Shown here: one piece after another, positions 38,731-51,399 of the stretch | How positions within the stretch are numbered: the first letter of the stretch is position 1 | Layout: every line of letters begins with the position of its first letter | From: Polytrichum commune | Taxonomy: Eukaryota > Streptophyta > Polytrichopsida > Polytrichales > Polytrichaceae | Length of the DNA: 60,000 nt | NCBI GenBank assembly: GCA_950295325.1 | Contig: OX485805.1 | Span: forward strand, 36,259,501 to 36,319,500 | Direction: 5' to 3' | Translations under genes and position numbers: made by a program | The notes under the pieces: model-generated | Told to the model about the DNA's origin: nothing | Databases searched by the model: none | The model's input: only the letters and a program-made list of their open reading frames with translations

Positions 38731-38957
38731 TTGGTCCAAGATGACCCTAAACTATCGGGTGATAGTGAAGAGGTACCCATTTCCGAATGAAGTGATTGGT
38801 AGTTCGATTCCCGCTATGAAATCTTTTATCTACTTGATGGGGAAAAAACTAGCTAAGTAAGTAAGAAACCAAGAACCCACCCACCGCAGGGCAGGCAGTA
38901 AACCCCACCCTGCACCAAGAAGATTCTTGAGCAGGGTAGGGCCAACAGGGTCAATTT
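38731..38957 (+). mobile_element. tRNA-derived SINE, copy 1
   Basis: A box A match TAGTGAAGAGG (38763-38773) is followed 28 bases later by a box B-like AGTTCGATTCC (38801-38811), the internal Pol III promoter layout of tRNA-derived SINEs. A non-tRNA body ending AAACCCCACCCTGCACC and a short tail follow. The whole 227 bases match 59351-59575 in the opposite orientation, so the unit is mobile. Confidence 0.75.
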
Positions 38958-39562
38958 CACATCGGATTGCCAGACATTCGTTGTTTACTTATTTACATAT
39001 TTGTAAATCAGGTCCAAAGATCTCACCATTACTTATTCACCAAGTAGCGGTCTACACAGGTCTCAATTCAACTCCTTGGAGTCAATTAAAACAAGAGCAC
39101 CTCCACATCAGCTAGGTCAAATTTCATCAGTTTTCTCGGACACGGTCTCCCTTTTTGGCTAATTGTTCCCTTTCACTCACACATCCCGGAAGTTACTGCA
39201 ACTTAATATGGTCATAGCCTCTTTGCTTCACCCCAGCCTAGTGAACCCTAAAGTAAGTTACATGAATCAATTATGTTTTACTTTTAAAAAATCACGATGA
39301 AACCAACCCTACCAACATTATAAAGGTTGTGATGTATTGTTCTCAGGCCTAGCACCGACAATAACGACAAACACAATCTATCTTGTTGCCCCCTCACACA
39401 AAGACATTGCATGCACTTAACGAATAACATGCAAGGTCACCTCCTAAGATTAACGTCAATAACACAATTTCACACTTACTCACAAGAAACACAATACACA
39501 CATAGCAATGGACACCTCCTACACTAAGTCCTCGTATTGTGGGTCACAGTAATTTTCTACAA
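38958..39562. other. Intergenic, no gene recognised
   Basis: No gene or element boundary recognised. Confidence 0.45.
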
Positions 39563-40367
39563 GGGCATTCACGGTTGGGGTACTACTTTTGGGTGTCTAA
39601 CGGTTTAAGGACTATTTTAGACAACTTTACATACTTGGTGTGCTTAAATTTGTATTGTGGAGCATATTTTGGATCATACCTACATTTCATACTCCATATT
39701 GAGTACACCGACAAAGTTAATTACAAGGAATAGGATCATCTAAGATATCATTTTGATTCCTTAAAGGACATTCATGGGTGTTGTCAAAATTGTTCACCTT
39801 AGGATCAAGGAATGAAAAGGACAACAAAAATTAATCGAAACGATCCCAATTTTTTTCCTCACAATCATTGTTCAAGTATGTACCAATAGAACCAAAAATG
39901 TATTGCATACCAATTGTATAACTTTACATGTGGCACCAAACATGGCCAACAATACACAAAATCATGGCTACATGAAAAAGGAACGTTTAGTATTAGAGTT
40001 GGACATTAAAAAATATATGTATGGACACATGACACTTACACCAAGGTACTAGGATGCAAAACAGGAAAAAATTGACCTTTGATGTACACTTGAATAGTAA
40101 AAATTGCCATTGATGTGGCCCAAACAAGTCATATGACCTCTTTACAAGTTTTATGACTTATCTACTCATTTCATAGGGAATTTATCCATTATTGGTGATT
40201 ATTTAATAAGAAATAATATCTTTCTTGATAAAGCCTATGAACTACATACTTATCAATTTAAAATTATTGATCAAATAATAGTAAATCATGATAAACGCCG
40301 AGATCCAATGCGACATAGTCCTTAAGTCCTTTGTCCCAAAAGTAGTACCCCAACCGTGAATGGACCC
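39563..40367. mobile_element. 805-bp TIR element
   Basis: The ends share CATTCACGGTTGGGGTACTA followed by CTTTTGGG in inverted orientation, and then TTAAGGACT further in, giving roughly 50-bp TIRs. The flanks both contain CTACA next to the ends, but a clean target duplication is not certain. The inside is AT-rich without a transposase. Confidence 0.75.
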
Positions 40368-41054
40368 TACAGCCCACATTAACTTTTCAACCCACGCTAG
40401 ACTTCTAGTGTAGAATTAGTGTGGGCCACATGAATTGTTTTTTTCTAAAAAAACTAATGTGAGTGATTATTTTGTTTTGTGTTACTTTTGTCTCATAACT
40501 AATATTCAATGTGTTTGTCGGAAGTCTTCATGAAGATTCAAAGGAAGATCCGGGATCTAGGACCCACGTTAAATTCCACCTTGACTAGAAAATGAGTGTC
40601 GCCCACGCTAGTTATTTCCACATTCATAGGAGTATTTAGTGTAGTGTGTGATGTCACAGACACTCCTGAGGCTTATGTTTTTATTTTCAGTACTCAAATG
40701 GGTTGGCATGGGACCACCACTTTGCAAGGGTGTTTGTTCCATCACTTTTGATAACCTAATGCCTGCCTGCATTAATTCTGCTTCACCACCAAACAAACAT
40801 GTTCAATATTTCTCAACATCAAAACCAACCTTCCTAATCAAATCCGTTATGAATATTTCTTGAGGTCGTCTAAGTTGCCAAGGAATAGTTATCTCTTAAA
40901 GAACGGATTGTGCAGCATGCTAACCAACGAATCCCTTGTTAAGAAGAAGAAGATGTGCAATTAATGCCACCCGGCCCATTCAAGAGTGGCATATGATGAT
41001 CATGTGTTTCCTACCCCCAAACTTCAGCTTCAAAATCCACACCTGGTCCCCCAC
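40368..41054. other. Intergenic with small palindrome
   Basis: A CCCACGCTA..TAGTGTGGG palindrome is at about 40391-40425. Otherwise no feature recognised. Confidence 0.45.
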
Positions 41055-41340
41055 TTAATCGCATTGCATAGCCTGTACTAATCACCGGCAAGCAGCTGTA
41101 AACTAAATCAACTTATGCCTAATTAAGTTCCGAGATGAGCACTTTGAATTACAAGAAAGAAACCATATCTCCACTTAATCACACTGCATGGCATGTGCAT
41201 AATCACCGGCAAGCAGCTGCATACTAAATCAACTCGTGCCTAAGTTAATTAAGTCTCGAGGTGGCCACTTGAATTAGAAGAAAGAAACCAGATCCCCACC
41301 TGATCCCCACCTGACCCCCACTTAATCGCATTGCATGGCC
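41055..41340 (+). repeat. Tandem duplication, about 125-bp unit
   Basis: Two diverged copies of a block with CACTTAATCGCATTGCAT, AATCACCGGCAAGCAGCTG and AAGAAAGAAACCA lie head to tail, followed by the start of a third. Confidence 0.8.
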
Positions 41341-41347
41341 TATACAT

Positions 41348-41975
41348 GGGGCCACTTCACACACAAGACTGAAGGCCCGTGACCATTGCAATCTAAGGGC
41401 CGCTTTACATCTAGAGGCCGGGCCAATTCGTTGTGTAAGAGGCTTGAAATCCTCACTTGTGATTGGTCAAAAGGCTGAAATTGGTCCCAACTCCTTTACA
41501 TCTAAAGATCGGGTCAATTTGGTGGTATGAAATTTTTAATCAAAAAATGCATGGTCTTGACAGGGCCCGAGCTCGTTGAATTGGGTGCACCCAAAATGGA
41601 GGGCCAATGTCATATTTCAATTAAATTTTTTTAATAAAATATGATCTTTTTCAAGGAACCATATCCATTGGATTATGTGGAAATATGAATGGCTCTATGC
41701 TAGATTATGCTAGATTTGTTCTTGGCCCTTAGGCCTTTACATATGGAAAAATTGGCCCCCATTATAAACTTATTATAATGTGTAGTTGAGGCCAGCCTCC
41801 AACCCAAAAAGGGTTGAAATTTCATGCAATCGGCCTCAAGGGGAATTGGCCCGGCCTCTAGGTGTAAAGCGGCCCTAAGAGCTCTCATTGGTCAAAAGAG
41901 CAGAGACCGTCCAAGTTCACTTCACACACGAAGGTGAAGGCCTAAAGGTCCAAAGAAGACTTCATAACACACATT
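41348..41975 (-). mobile_element. Truncated Harbinger-type MITE (outer)
   Basis: Read on minus this matches the right end of the MITE at 9563-10140: GGCCACTTCACACACAAG, AAGGCCCGTGACCAT, GAGCTCTCATTGGTC, GACCGTCC and TTCACTTCACAC appear in the same order. The other end is missing. It is interrupted by the inner element at 41397-41875. Confidence 0.8.
41397..41875. mobile_element. 479-bp MITE nested in another MITE (inner)
   Basis: The TIRs GGGCCGCTTTACATCTAGAGG (left, 41397 onward; right arm differs at one base) continue with CCGGGCCAATT. Both sides carry TAA (41394-41396 and 41876-41878), a Harbinger-type 3-bp duplication. It sits inside the outer MITE, whose sequence resumes directly after. 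Confidence 0.88.
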
Positions 41976-42559
41976 GTTCACTTTTATGTTCTTGTCATGC
42001 TCCAAATGTTAATTAGTGTGCAGCCTTCATTTGATAGTTTGAATGAATTTAATTCCTAGACATTGGAATAGCTAGGTTGAGACCGATGTTAGTATGGTAT
42101 GTAGGTGAATGCATGGTATCAATAATCAACATCAAAATTGGTAGATCAAAGAACCTAACCTTGGGTATCCAAAATTATAATACCAATCAACTATTGACAT
42201 TTAGTAGGTATGTCGAAGGTCATGAGAGACTCTTTATATACCCAAGTTATTATTTGGGTCAATATCATATTAAACCACATTGATACTAGGACGATTCTAC
42301 CTAGGGAAAAAGATTCTTGTATGAAATATAGCCCTGAAAGATATTGAAAACAAAAATACATCAAATGTCTATACACTACTTGTATCAAAAATAAAAAATA
42401 AAAATTTAAAAAAAAATGAAGAAGAATCCTCATTCTAGATACCCGAATGGTATCAAAAAAAATGACGATACCAGACCAACAGCGGTTGAGACCTCATGTT
42501 GGGACCCCAATCCGGGGGGGAAGCCAACTATGAGCGCACCCATTTGAATCTTCATGCAC

Positions 42560-42692
42560 ACAAGACCTCGATCAGGACCTCAATCAGGACCTGAATTGTT
42601 CCTCTCTCCCAGTGGCCCGCCTCGTTGTTGCTCGACTGTCTACTTACACCTCTTCCGCTTCTGGTTTCCATTGCCATTCCCTTTTGAGCCCG
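42560..42692 (+). other. Probable 5'UTR exon of the fasciclin-like gene
   Basis: A pyrimidine-rich, more GC-rich stretch ends in GAGCCCG before a strong donor GTAAGC (42693). The next good acceptor, TTTTTCAG, ends at 43883. No ATG lies between 43884 and the start codon at 43961, so joining these makes 43961 the first start codon of the second exon. The transcription start is not visible. This is inference from splice signals only. Confidence 0.45.
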
Positions 42693-43883
42693 GTAAGCTC
42701 TCCGGGAACTTTTGAAGTTTCTGCTCCTTCTCCTGTTCTTGCGTACTGTAATTTGATGCAGTACCGGAAGGCTCTGAAGCTGCATAACTCTTTGATTGAT
42801 TGATATATATATTTTTATATATACACGATCTCATAAACCACATTTATTCCTAAAGCATATCTATTCCTCTCCGACTGCATTGTCCGAATCTTCCTTGTGA
42901 TAGATATCTCTCTTCTGTTCTTCTGTATATTTGTAAACTGGAGAACACTTCCATTTGTACCTTTGCATGTCTTGAAAGACATTCAACTACGATATGGCAA
43001 AGATGTACAACTTGTGAGAGAATTTAAGACCTCCGGATCTTAAATCTGACACTACACACAAGGATACACACTTGATGTCAGTCGATGACAAATGCAGGCG
43101 TGCCTTCAGGTGGATCGTTCAATTAGTGCATCCTATCGATTAAGCAAGCGAAGTCCAAGTGAAGTTCCTGAACTAAAGCAGGCGAGTCTGGCTCACTGGT
43201 GACAAAGTATTCAAGATGACTTTCAGTACTATTGATAGTTCAAATAGTTAGCCGGGACTGTCATTAATATATCAGCAACATTTGAGAAAGTTCCTCCAAT
43301 TGAGCACAATCTTAAGTCGGGATTAAGACCTGCTTGTCTTGAAGTTGTGGATGAAAATTGCAGGCGCGCTTCAAGGTAGCGTTCGAGTACAGATTCCGAC
43401 TGACCAGGCCAGGAAAGTCTGACTTCCTGATTCTTCAGCAGGCGAGTTTTTTTCCGTTTAACTGCAGAACAATTTTATGTAGACAAACATTCTATATGCT
43501 GGAGCTTTAGAACCTCATCTTTTTCTTAACTTCCTTATTATTAGCTCTAGAATTTCATCTCAGTAAATTTTCTGTAAGTACTTGCTGCTTTTGAACACTG
43601 TTACTTGAATTTGTTGATTCGAGTTGCACTTTCTGTTCAATCTCAGAGGACATGTCATTTAACGACTCTCTTCTGAAGATCTTGGATACCTCATGTAATC
43701 TTAGAGCTTACTATGCATTTTTTTCCTTTTTTTCGGCTCGTTCTTGTTCCGTTGATATGTAACTAAACTATTACACTAAAAAAACATGTCTATTTTGTCA
43801 CGAGGCTGTTTCATCTGTACGAGAATCCGTAAATTTCTAGCGTGATTCTCATATTATCTTGGTGCCTTTGATGGATTTTTCAG
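42693..43883 (+). other. Probable 5'UTR intron of the fasciclin-like gene
   Basis: The borders are GTAAGC and TTTTTCAG, length 1191. Inside are two related blocks starting GCAGGCG (near 43095 and 43360), each followed by a similar stretch with CAGGCGAG, an internal duplication. Confidence 0.45.
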
Positions 43884-43960
43884 GATCTGCTTACAGAAAT
43901 CTCCAATTCCGAGGGACAAGAGGTTTAATTGAAGTACTGGTGGCAAGGCGTACTCTCCTA

Positions 43961-44827
43961 ATGGCTGCGTACAAGAACCTGACAGGACTGGTGTGCTCTT
44001 TGTCCTTGTACTGGTGTATATGTGTGATTGCCACGACACCAAAGATGGCTGACGCTCGGACAGCCGCCCTGGTCGGTCCAGCAGCAACTCTTCCCTATCA
44101 TAACATCACGCAGCATCAACTGATGATACAGGCTTTACGCGGAAAAGGTCGCTATATGTCAATGGCGAGAGTGTTGGATTATTTGCAGGGAACTACACTG
44201 CGCAGGGGGATCACTATCCTTGCTCCCTATGATGACGCTCTAGCGCGAACCAGAGAGTTCAATACCACATCTTATCCTGTTTTGGTTGAGGACGTTTTTC
44301 TCTACACTATTACACTCCGTCTTCCTTTTCAGGATCTACGGCGGTACCGAGTCGGCAGTAAGCTGCAAACTGCAATACCGGGAGTCACAGCTACAGTCAC
44401 AAGAAATGAGGCAAATGACTATCAGATCAATAATGCACAAGTCATTGATCCAGATCTCTACATCGATGATGCAATCGCCGTCCATGGCATAAATTCAATC
44501 TGGAGTTCCGCAGCAACAGGGAGAGGCACACGGATCGGCGGAGCGGCTACTACGTCTCCTGCTCCCTCACCAACTGGCATATCACCTCGGCCCCTGCCCC
44601 GTCCTACGATCTCCACTCCGGCCACAACGGTCCACTCGCCACCAGCAGCGACTGATAGTAATCATGATCCCGATGCCGATACGCGGTCAGAACCCGCCGA
44701 CGAAGACATACCTCCAATTGGAATGACTCCGGCTTTCGTGTCCGGTTCTGCTCGCAGAGATGCCATGAGTTCTTTTTCATCTTGCCTCGTACTTGTGACC
44801 ATATTACTCTGCTCCGTTTACAGCTGA
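43961..44827 (+). CDS. GPI-anchored fasciclin-like arabinogalactan-type protein (FAS1 domain)
   Basis: This would be a cell-surface or wall protein; the FAS1 domain is an adhesion fold. With start 43961 it has 288 residues. Residues 10-25 are a hydrophobic signal-peptide core (VCSLSLYWCICVIA). One FAS1 domain spans about 47-182: ITILAPYDDALA (84-95) is box H1, VFLYTITLRL (112-121) is the YH-motif region, and INNAQVIDPDLYIDD followed by AVHGINSIW is box H2. Residues 198-257 are rich in Pro, Ser, Thr and Ala, typical of arabinogalactan glycomodules. The last 14 residues (from CLVLVTILLC) are hydrophobic after small residues SGS (261-263), as in a GPI signal. The frame is open upstream to 43859, but the earlier ATGs lie in the probable 5'UTR intron and would hide the signal peptide. 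The subfamily is not assigned. Confidence 0.85.
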   Translation: MAAYKNLTGLVCSLSLYWCICVIATTPKMADARTAALVGPAATLPYHNITQHQLMIQALRGKGRYMSMARVLDYLQGTTLRRGITILAPYDDALARTREFNTTSYPVLVEDVFLYTITLRLPFQDLRRYRVGSKLQTAIPGVTATVTRNEANDYQINNAQVIDPDLYIDDAIAVHGINSIWSSAATGRGTRIGGAATTSPAPSPTGISPRPLPRPTISTPATTVHSPPAATDSNHDPDADTRSEPADEDIPPIGMTPAFVSGSARRDAMSSFSSCLVLVTILLCSVYS

Positions 44828-46917
44828 GAGACTTGATGATAGTCGAATGGCACGTCAGAGGGCCACTGCGGAATTGAAGAACAAGTCATTCTCTCAGAAG
44901 TTTGTCATCCAAGAAGTGCAACGTATTTTGGTAGATTAGGCGACTAATTCTGGTGCTTAGTTGCGGTGTGGTGACATTCTGTAAGTTGTGATTACGGCAA
45001 CATCGTAGTTGACAATGGTGAGACACCTTGTAATACCTAACTTCGCCTCTGGTCAGCTGGAACTCAACACTCTGTATGCGGAGTTTGCGTCCAAATTTAG
45101 GAGCCGCGGAGTGGCATTACACTTTTCAATATGTCTCTTCTATAATGTTTGTCTGTATAGAAGACATTTTATCTGTAAACCAGGTGGTTCTCCGTTCTCA
45201 GGCAGCAATGTACATTCTAAACAATGTCCATACAGGAATCGGCAGTTGTTCAAGTTCAGAGAATGATTCATTTTATGGTGAATGTTATCGCAATAAAATT
45301 CTTTTCTGGATAGAGGCAGTGACCACCCCCTGAGCAGCCCGTGCTTGGCCCCATTACCTGACTCGGGCCCGACTAATCGTAGTTGAAGTCCTGCAGTCTT
45401 CTTGGAGCAACTCCTGCCTGACTTAGCTTTTTGCGAAAACAGTTTTTGTGAGCACTTAGTTTTGCCTCCATTCCTCACCTAAATTCCTGAACTGGCACTT
45501 CTGTAGCTGCCATGCACTGACGTTTCTAGACTAATGGTGTATTGACAGCTCAGCTTTAGTTTGTGTTTACATCAAACTTTGTATCAATTTGAGAGGCAAT
45601 CTCGTCTCTCCAGCTTCCGTCGAGAGGTTCACCTTTTAACTTGCTGCCAATCCCGTTTCCTTGGTTGTGTTTTCTATTTCGAAAAGTCATCTTGGTTTTG
45701 GAAGCTTCATGTACTGTCCACGTAGTGTCTCTCTTTGGGATGCACATTGATTTGACATGTATTATTTGCTTGGTGTGATTTATTTGGTCCTCCTCCAACA
45801 TGTCAAGAATGTCCCCTCTATGAACTTCATTCATTAGGGATAGGTTTCCCATGTCAGAATGTAGGCAGTCTTTCTTCCAATGAGACCATCAAGTTGGTAT
45901 GCCTCTGCCCTCTGTTACTCTAGGGAATTATCCTTTCTGGTTTAACACCATTTTGATGTACTTTTAGTCCCATAATCCTATTGGCTTCCTGGACTTCAAA
46001 ATCAATTTCATTTCATTTCAGATCAGAAATGAACGAAGTATCATGAATTTAACGCACTCAGTTCGGGTTTGACCCTGCTGAGATCATGTCGGAGGTGAGT
46101 AACAAAGCTGGGAGGGTCACTAGGGTTCCAATACTAATGCTGCTGCATTCTGGACTTGAAAACCAAGAGAGAGAACGTAGCAGTGCCATGTCAGTTCAAC
46201 TTACTTCAATAAGGTGCAGAAGAGTAGATTATGTAGTGTGCAAGACACCAAAGTGTCTCAATAGGATTGCAAGAAGGTGATTGAATGGATCCAAAACGTG
46301 GCACAAATTTGATTTCTCCATATACCTGACAGGAATTTCCTCTTGCACGTTTACACAAATCTTCAATCACTCTGACGTCAATTACCTCTAATCTACTTAC
46401 AAAAACTATACATACCGGACTCATTTAGAGACATTTTCACATTCTGCGATGATTGTCATGTCGACGAGACATGAAGGGAAGTATACAAGCGAGCGAGCGA
46501 ACATTTGCGCCTCAATGGTACAGAGTCTCCCCGCATCGACCTGACCTTAAGACACAGGGCCTCATCGATCTTCACAATCACCAAAAAGCACATCACAAGG
46601 TAAAGTGTGCACTCCAATAAGGATGGTGTCTGGGCGCATTGATGCTGGTGTATGCATGGCCATGAGAATGGCCATGAGAATGGCGACCTCCTATCCTCCG
46701 TCACGGGTGTCCAGAACACCTCAGAGGCTCTTTGAAGGGAAAATTTCAGTGAATTTTCGGAAGTAGCCATCCAGCATAGCCAGAATGAAGCACGCAGATG
46801 ACCTTCTTGTCCAAGGTCCGGTCCACAGTTGGGAGGCAGAGTTTGGTGAATAGGCGAGCATGGGAGAACTAAAGAGAAGGAAGGTAGAAAGGAGAGGATA
46901 ATTTCTTGCAGCAACAT
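44828..46917. other. 3' flanks of two converging genes
   Basis: The fasciclin-like gene (plus) and the RING-H2 gene (minus) converge here. Both 3'UTRs probably lie inside, but no sure poly(A) signal was picked. Frames such as 45140-45478 and 46456-46917 (minus) have no recognisable domain. Confidence 0.45.
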
Positions 46918-49900
46918 TCATTCCTGCGTGACAATCTGTTGCAATCCACTTCCTGAATCGGTAGGTGCGGCACCAGAGCTCGGTTCTTTACGATGATGTC
47001 CTGCCAACCACTGCATCGTCCTTCGAGCGAAAGGAGTCCTCCCAGTACCAATTTCTGACGAGCCGGTGGCATCCATTGCAACATTAGGTCTTGATGATGC
47101 ATGTGTATTTGCAGCAGCATTCGAGGAAGGCACCGCAGGCCCCTGGTCCGCTGCAAGAACTTGTGCTGACCTGCCATCCGAGGAAGACCTGTACAAGGAA
47201 AAAGATCCCCGTAGACTTGAAAAGCTGCCTGCTCTCTCTGTCTTCGAACTCCGCTGGTCTACACGTCCTGTCTTGTCATTTGAGATTTTCCCGTAACTCA
47301 ATGGCCCTGACCGAGGTTTTCTTGTTGTGCCAGGTTGCACGATGTTCGTGGCCAGTACTTGACCAGGATCAAGCTCTAGAGATTTCGATTGCCCCATGGT
47401 AGGGTAAACACGTGCATTCATAGTCACGTTCCTTGCTTCTGTAGTTTGAAGTTCAATGTTCACCCACCCGTGACTACTACCCCCTGGCGAAGATGACCCC
47501 TCCGCAGTCAATCTTGCATCTAAATTTGTGTTTCCTAAATCCGCCATCCTCTGTGGCTCGAATCCACTGTTGCTGCTATCTGTTCTTCCTAATGAGCTTC
47601 TTAACGGTACCCCAGGTGCACCAAACCTTTGTGAGCCAAACTGGAACACTTCGCCGTGGACGAAATCCCTGCTTCCTGAGGCATCCAGAGACCCTGACCT
47701 CGGAAGAGAGAAGTTGACACAATTCAAGCTGGATGCTCGCCGAGGCTGTCTATCTATGTCTACGATAGAGGCTGGATATCTTGCTGACTCTGCAGCCAGC
47801 CGTTCCCGAACTTCAACCCCGCGTGCTGCTCGCCCGAATGAATTGGAGTTTCGGAAGAGTGCCAACCTTGCGCTGTTCCTCTCGTTCATTCTGGCAATTC
47901 TTCTCCCCGACTCGCTACCCCCTGAACACGCAAACAAAACAGATCACAATCTTCGTGAGTCATCAGGTATACCAACCCTATCTTCACACCACATTCGCCA
48001 GGATTCACACCATTCTTTTTGAGGAGAAGCAATTGCAAATGCTTCCATTCTGTGATTACGACCCCTTCTGTGATTACCAACAATCACCAAAACATTGTGC
48101 ACAAATGTGCAGATTGTTTCTAAGGTAGACGTGTCTTAATCCAACACCTCCGATGATGGAACAACTAGTTTGAGGTCGAATTGCAGCAGTCAACATCATG
48201 AAGTGCTCAACTCACCTTTCAAAATCGTATTCAACCTAGAATGTGACCCAAATTAGCTCAATCATGCAACTAATTTCATGAAGGCTTGTAACATGATTTG
48301 TGCAAATTGTTTCTAAGGAAGACAAGTCTTAATCCAACAGCTCCAAAAATCGGAACACCTACATTCAAGGTTGAATTGTGGCAGTCAACATCATTAAGTG
48401 ATCGTCCACCTTTTGAAATCATACTCGACCTAGAATGTGACCAAATTAGCTCTACCATGCAACTAATCTGAAGGCTTGTAACACAAATTGGAAAGTGGGT
48501 GCACTCACCAATCACACAAGTTTCTCATATGGCCTATTTGGGATGAATGACCGCCTTCACGGCTAGTTTCTGGGTAGAAGAATCTTGTGTTTGGAAATTC
48601 ATAGCAAAATCCCACGAACTCCAGACTGGTAATGAGTTTTTGCTATCTCCTCCACATACATTGCAAGTCCCTCAAAAATCTAAATGTTGAAGATCTCCCA
48701 CAAGAAGGCTTCAAACTCAGAAACGTGTCCACTCAAGACACATCTACCTTACGTATCCTCGAAAACAACTTCAATTTTGTGCAGAAATGTATCCGACTAG
48801 CCATATCCACCATCACTACCACTGGCAGCCATTCATTCATGTGCCAATTTATGGATACCCATCATCTTAAGTGTTTCATAAACTTTATGCGGGAATTTTG
48901 TACCTAGTGGACACCAATTCTAGGGCAGCCATCGTCAGTCTCGACATTTACATGTCGACTGTAACTGGCTCTGACTCTTAAGGACTTTAGAGATGCGAAA
49001 GAAGCTTACCTTCTGGCAATTTGTGTAGAAATGTATCCAGATAGCCATATCCAGCATCATTACTATTGGCTTCCACTCTCCGGATAGTCTGGCAGCCATT
49101 CATTCATGTGCCAATTCATGGATACCTATCATCTTGCGTGTGTCATTAGTTTTATACAGGACTTCTGTATCTTGCGGGCGCCAATTCTAAGGCAGCCATC
49201 GTTCGTTTCGTAATTTACACGTAGATTGTATCCGGCTCCAACTCTTCAGGGACTTTAGCAACGCGAAAGAAGCTTACCTTCTGGCAATTTGTGTAGAAAT
49301 GTATCCAGATAGCCATATCCAGCATCACTACTATTGTCGTCCACTCTCCGAATAGTGTGGCAGCCACTCATTCATGTGCCAATTCATGGATACCTATCAT
49401 CTTGAGTATGTCATAAACCTTTGCGCAGGAGTTCTGTATCTTGGGGAAGCCATTTCTAGGGCAACCATCGTCCGGTTCGTAATTTACATGTAGATTGTAT
49501 CCGGCTCTAACTTTAATAAGGAGGTTTAGCAATGCGAACGAAGAAGCTTACCATGTGGCAAATCGCCGTCTGCAGCGGCACTGACATCATCGTCACCAGG
49601 CGCATGTGATCTCGCGGAGCCATAAGCCTCCTCCTGAGCTTGGAGAATGCGTCTGGAGACATCGCCAATAGCAGGCACACCTGCATTGATCTCACTAAAA
49701 GTGGGCAGGAGGCTGGCCCTACACAAGGGACAGGTGGAATGCGAGTGAAACCACACATCAATACACTCGGAGTGGAAGACATGGCTACATTTCGGCAACA
49801 ACCTCAGATTCTCATCCTCTTCAAACCGCTCCAGACACACTGCGCACTCCAGAGAGTCTTTCCCTGTTTTCATATTCTTCACTACCGAGTAGCTCACCTC

Positions 49901-50170
49901 CGGGAGTGATTCCACAAGCGACCTATCTAAACCCTGCCCCGGGCGCTCGTAAAAATCGACCGGTCGATTTGAATGCCCCGTGATCTGGCCAACTCTCTCG
50001 GTACTACTCCTGCTACGTCCCCGGATATAAATTGAGCAAAAGACCACCACAAGCATCCCGGATATAAGCACCGCGATGATGATGGCCATGCTCGGGTTGA
50101 ATTTGCTTGTGTCTGATGGCGAATTCGCCGCCGACGGCATGGGACCTGCCGAAATGTTATTCATCTTCAC
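46918..50170 (-). CDS. ATL-type RING-H2 E3 ubiquitin ligase, two exons
   Basis: A membrane-anchored E3 ligase that would transfer ubiquitin from an E2 to its substrates. ATL proteins often act in defence and stress signalling, but the substrate is unknown. Exon 1 is 50170-49552 and exon 2 is 47921-46918. The phase-1 split glycine codon joins exactly, giving 540 residues. Residues 28-49 form one transmembrane helix. GLD (80-82) followed by LVESLPEVSY is the ATL signature. The RING-H2 ligands are Cys109, Cys112, Cys128, His130, His133, Cys136, Cys147 and Cys150 with standard ATL spacing, Pro126 two residues before the third Cys, and Trp140 for E2 contact. The long C-terminal part (exon 2) is Ser/Arg/Gly-rich and probably disordered, with no known domain. 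ATL genes are usually intronless, so the 1630-bp intron is unusual. Confidence 0.9.
48106..48483 (-). repeat. 193-bp tandem duplication in the RING-H2 intron
   Basis: Two copies (48106-48298 and 48299-48483) share ATTGTTTCTAAGG, CTTAATCCAACA, GCAGTCAACATCAT and CCTAGAATGTGACC with about 80-90 percent similarity by eye. Confidence 0.85.
48771..49545 (-). repeat. About 270-bp triplication in the RING-H2 intron, each with a donor-like site
   Basis: Copies are 48771-49003 (partial), 49004-49271 and 49272-49545. Shared blocks are AGAAATGTATCCAGATAGCC, GCCATTCATTCATGTGCCAA and GCAGCCATCG. On minus, each repeat junction reads CCAGAAGGTAAGCTTC at 49009 and 49277, nearly the same as the true exon-1 donor CACATGGTAAGCTTC at 49551. 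Confidence 0.9.
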
Positions 50171-51260
50171 AAATCAACAACTACTAATACTCCTCTCCAG
50201 CTGCTGCTGCTGCTGCTGCCTCCCTCCCTCAAGTTCGATCAATCAATCAATCAATCAACCAGATATGCTCTCCAGGAGCTCAAAACAGGTCAAACACTCC
50301 CACTTCCGGAACCTTTCATTTTTGTTCCTGTTTCTTCTTGTCTTCTTTCGACTCCACCACCTTCAACACCTAAAGATAAAGATAAAGAAGAGGACTCCGG
50401 TGCACCGCCCCCTGTAAATGCACATGAGTAGGATGCCCACTCCCGTATGTAGTCGATTGCAATCATGTCCATTTCCAAACTCCCAAACATCACACCCCTC
50501 AACAGACTCCCTCCCAATTCTCGTTCACCTCCACCATAAAACCAAATTCTTCCATCCACGCTGTCTCGTGTCCTACGCCCTCCACCTCACACCCAAATCA
50601 ATTTCCACCTCCTCCGATTCGAACCTGGACTCCAGAAACCCAAAACCACCAGCTTCTCGGTTACCCCACAAACTGCAGAAACCAAACCCGAGCTCCTGCT
50701 CTCCGAGGACTCACCTGGCGCCCTGCCATTGACGTGAGACACACACACACACACACCCCGATAGACACCAGGACCGACCTCGGATTGTTACGGCAAAAAG
50801 TGAGCGGTGAGGTGGCGAGCCATTAGAAGAGCGGATTGATTTGCAGCAGCGGCAAGGGTGAACGTGGAGCCTGGCCTTCACCTTTCAGAACGCGGTGAGA
50901 AAAGGTGGTTGGGTGGGGGGGGGGGGTAGCGTGTTCGCCATAGCCAGGAAAGTGAGTGTCCTGAAGACAGGGAGAGGGAGGCGAGTTTCGGAGGCGAAGT
51001 TTTGTTGACTAATTGGGTGCCAACCACAAGAAGCTTCCCCCTTTCTCTTTCTAGCCTATAGTAGCAAGCAGGTAAATTTAGTGAAGGGTATATATCCCAC
51101 CTTTGCTTTTCCCTCCCACTTTCCCGCTTCTCCGCTCCGATACTTTCTTACCCCGATTTCGGCCCACGCCTTTTTATTACACTACGAGAATCTCTTCTTG
51201 ATCTAAGGTACGCAAGTGGTGAAGCGGCCCAATCGATCTTGTTCACACTTCCGACGTATG
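50171..51260 (-). promoter_or_regulatory. 5' flank / leader of the RING-H2 gene
   Basis: On minus this holds a (CAG)n run (about 50200-50218), TTGA-type repeats (50233-50258), a (GT)n run (50742-50755) and a 12-base C run (plus G run 50915-50926). It is GC-richer than the intergenic DNA, consistent with a leader and promoter. No certain TATA box was picked. Frames inside are low-complexity. Confidence 0.45.
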
Positions 51261-51399
51261 AGTCCTTGGTAATCGCCCTGCGTTGGTAGAAGAAAATATG
51301 TATCATTGTGGTAGATTTGCATTTTTCCCAGTGGCATGGGACAATTTTTCAATGACGTAGGTCAATTTGCCCAAGACTCGTATGTTTGTGGTGTCTCCA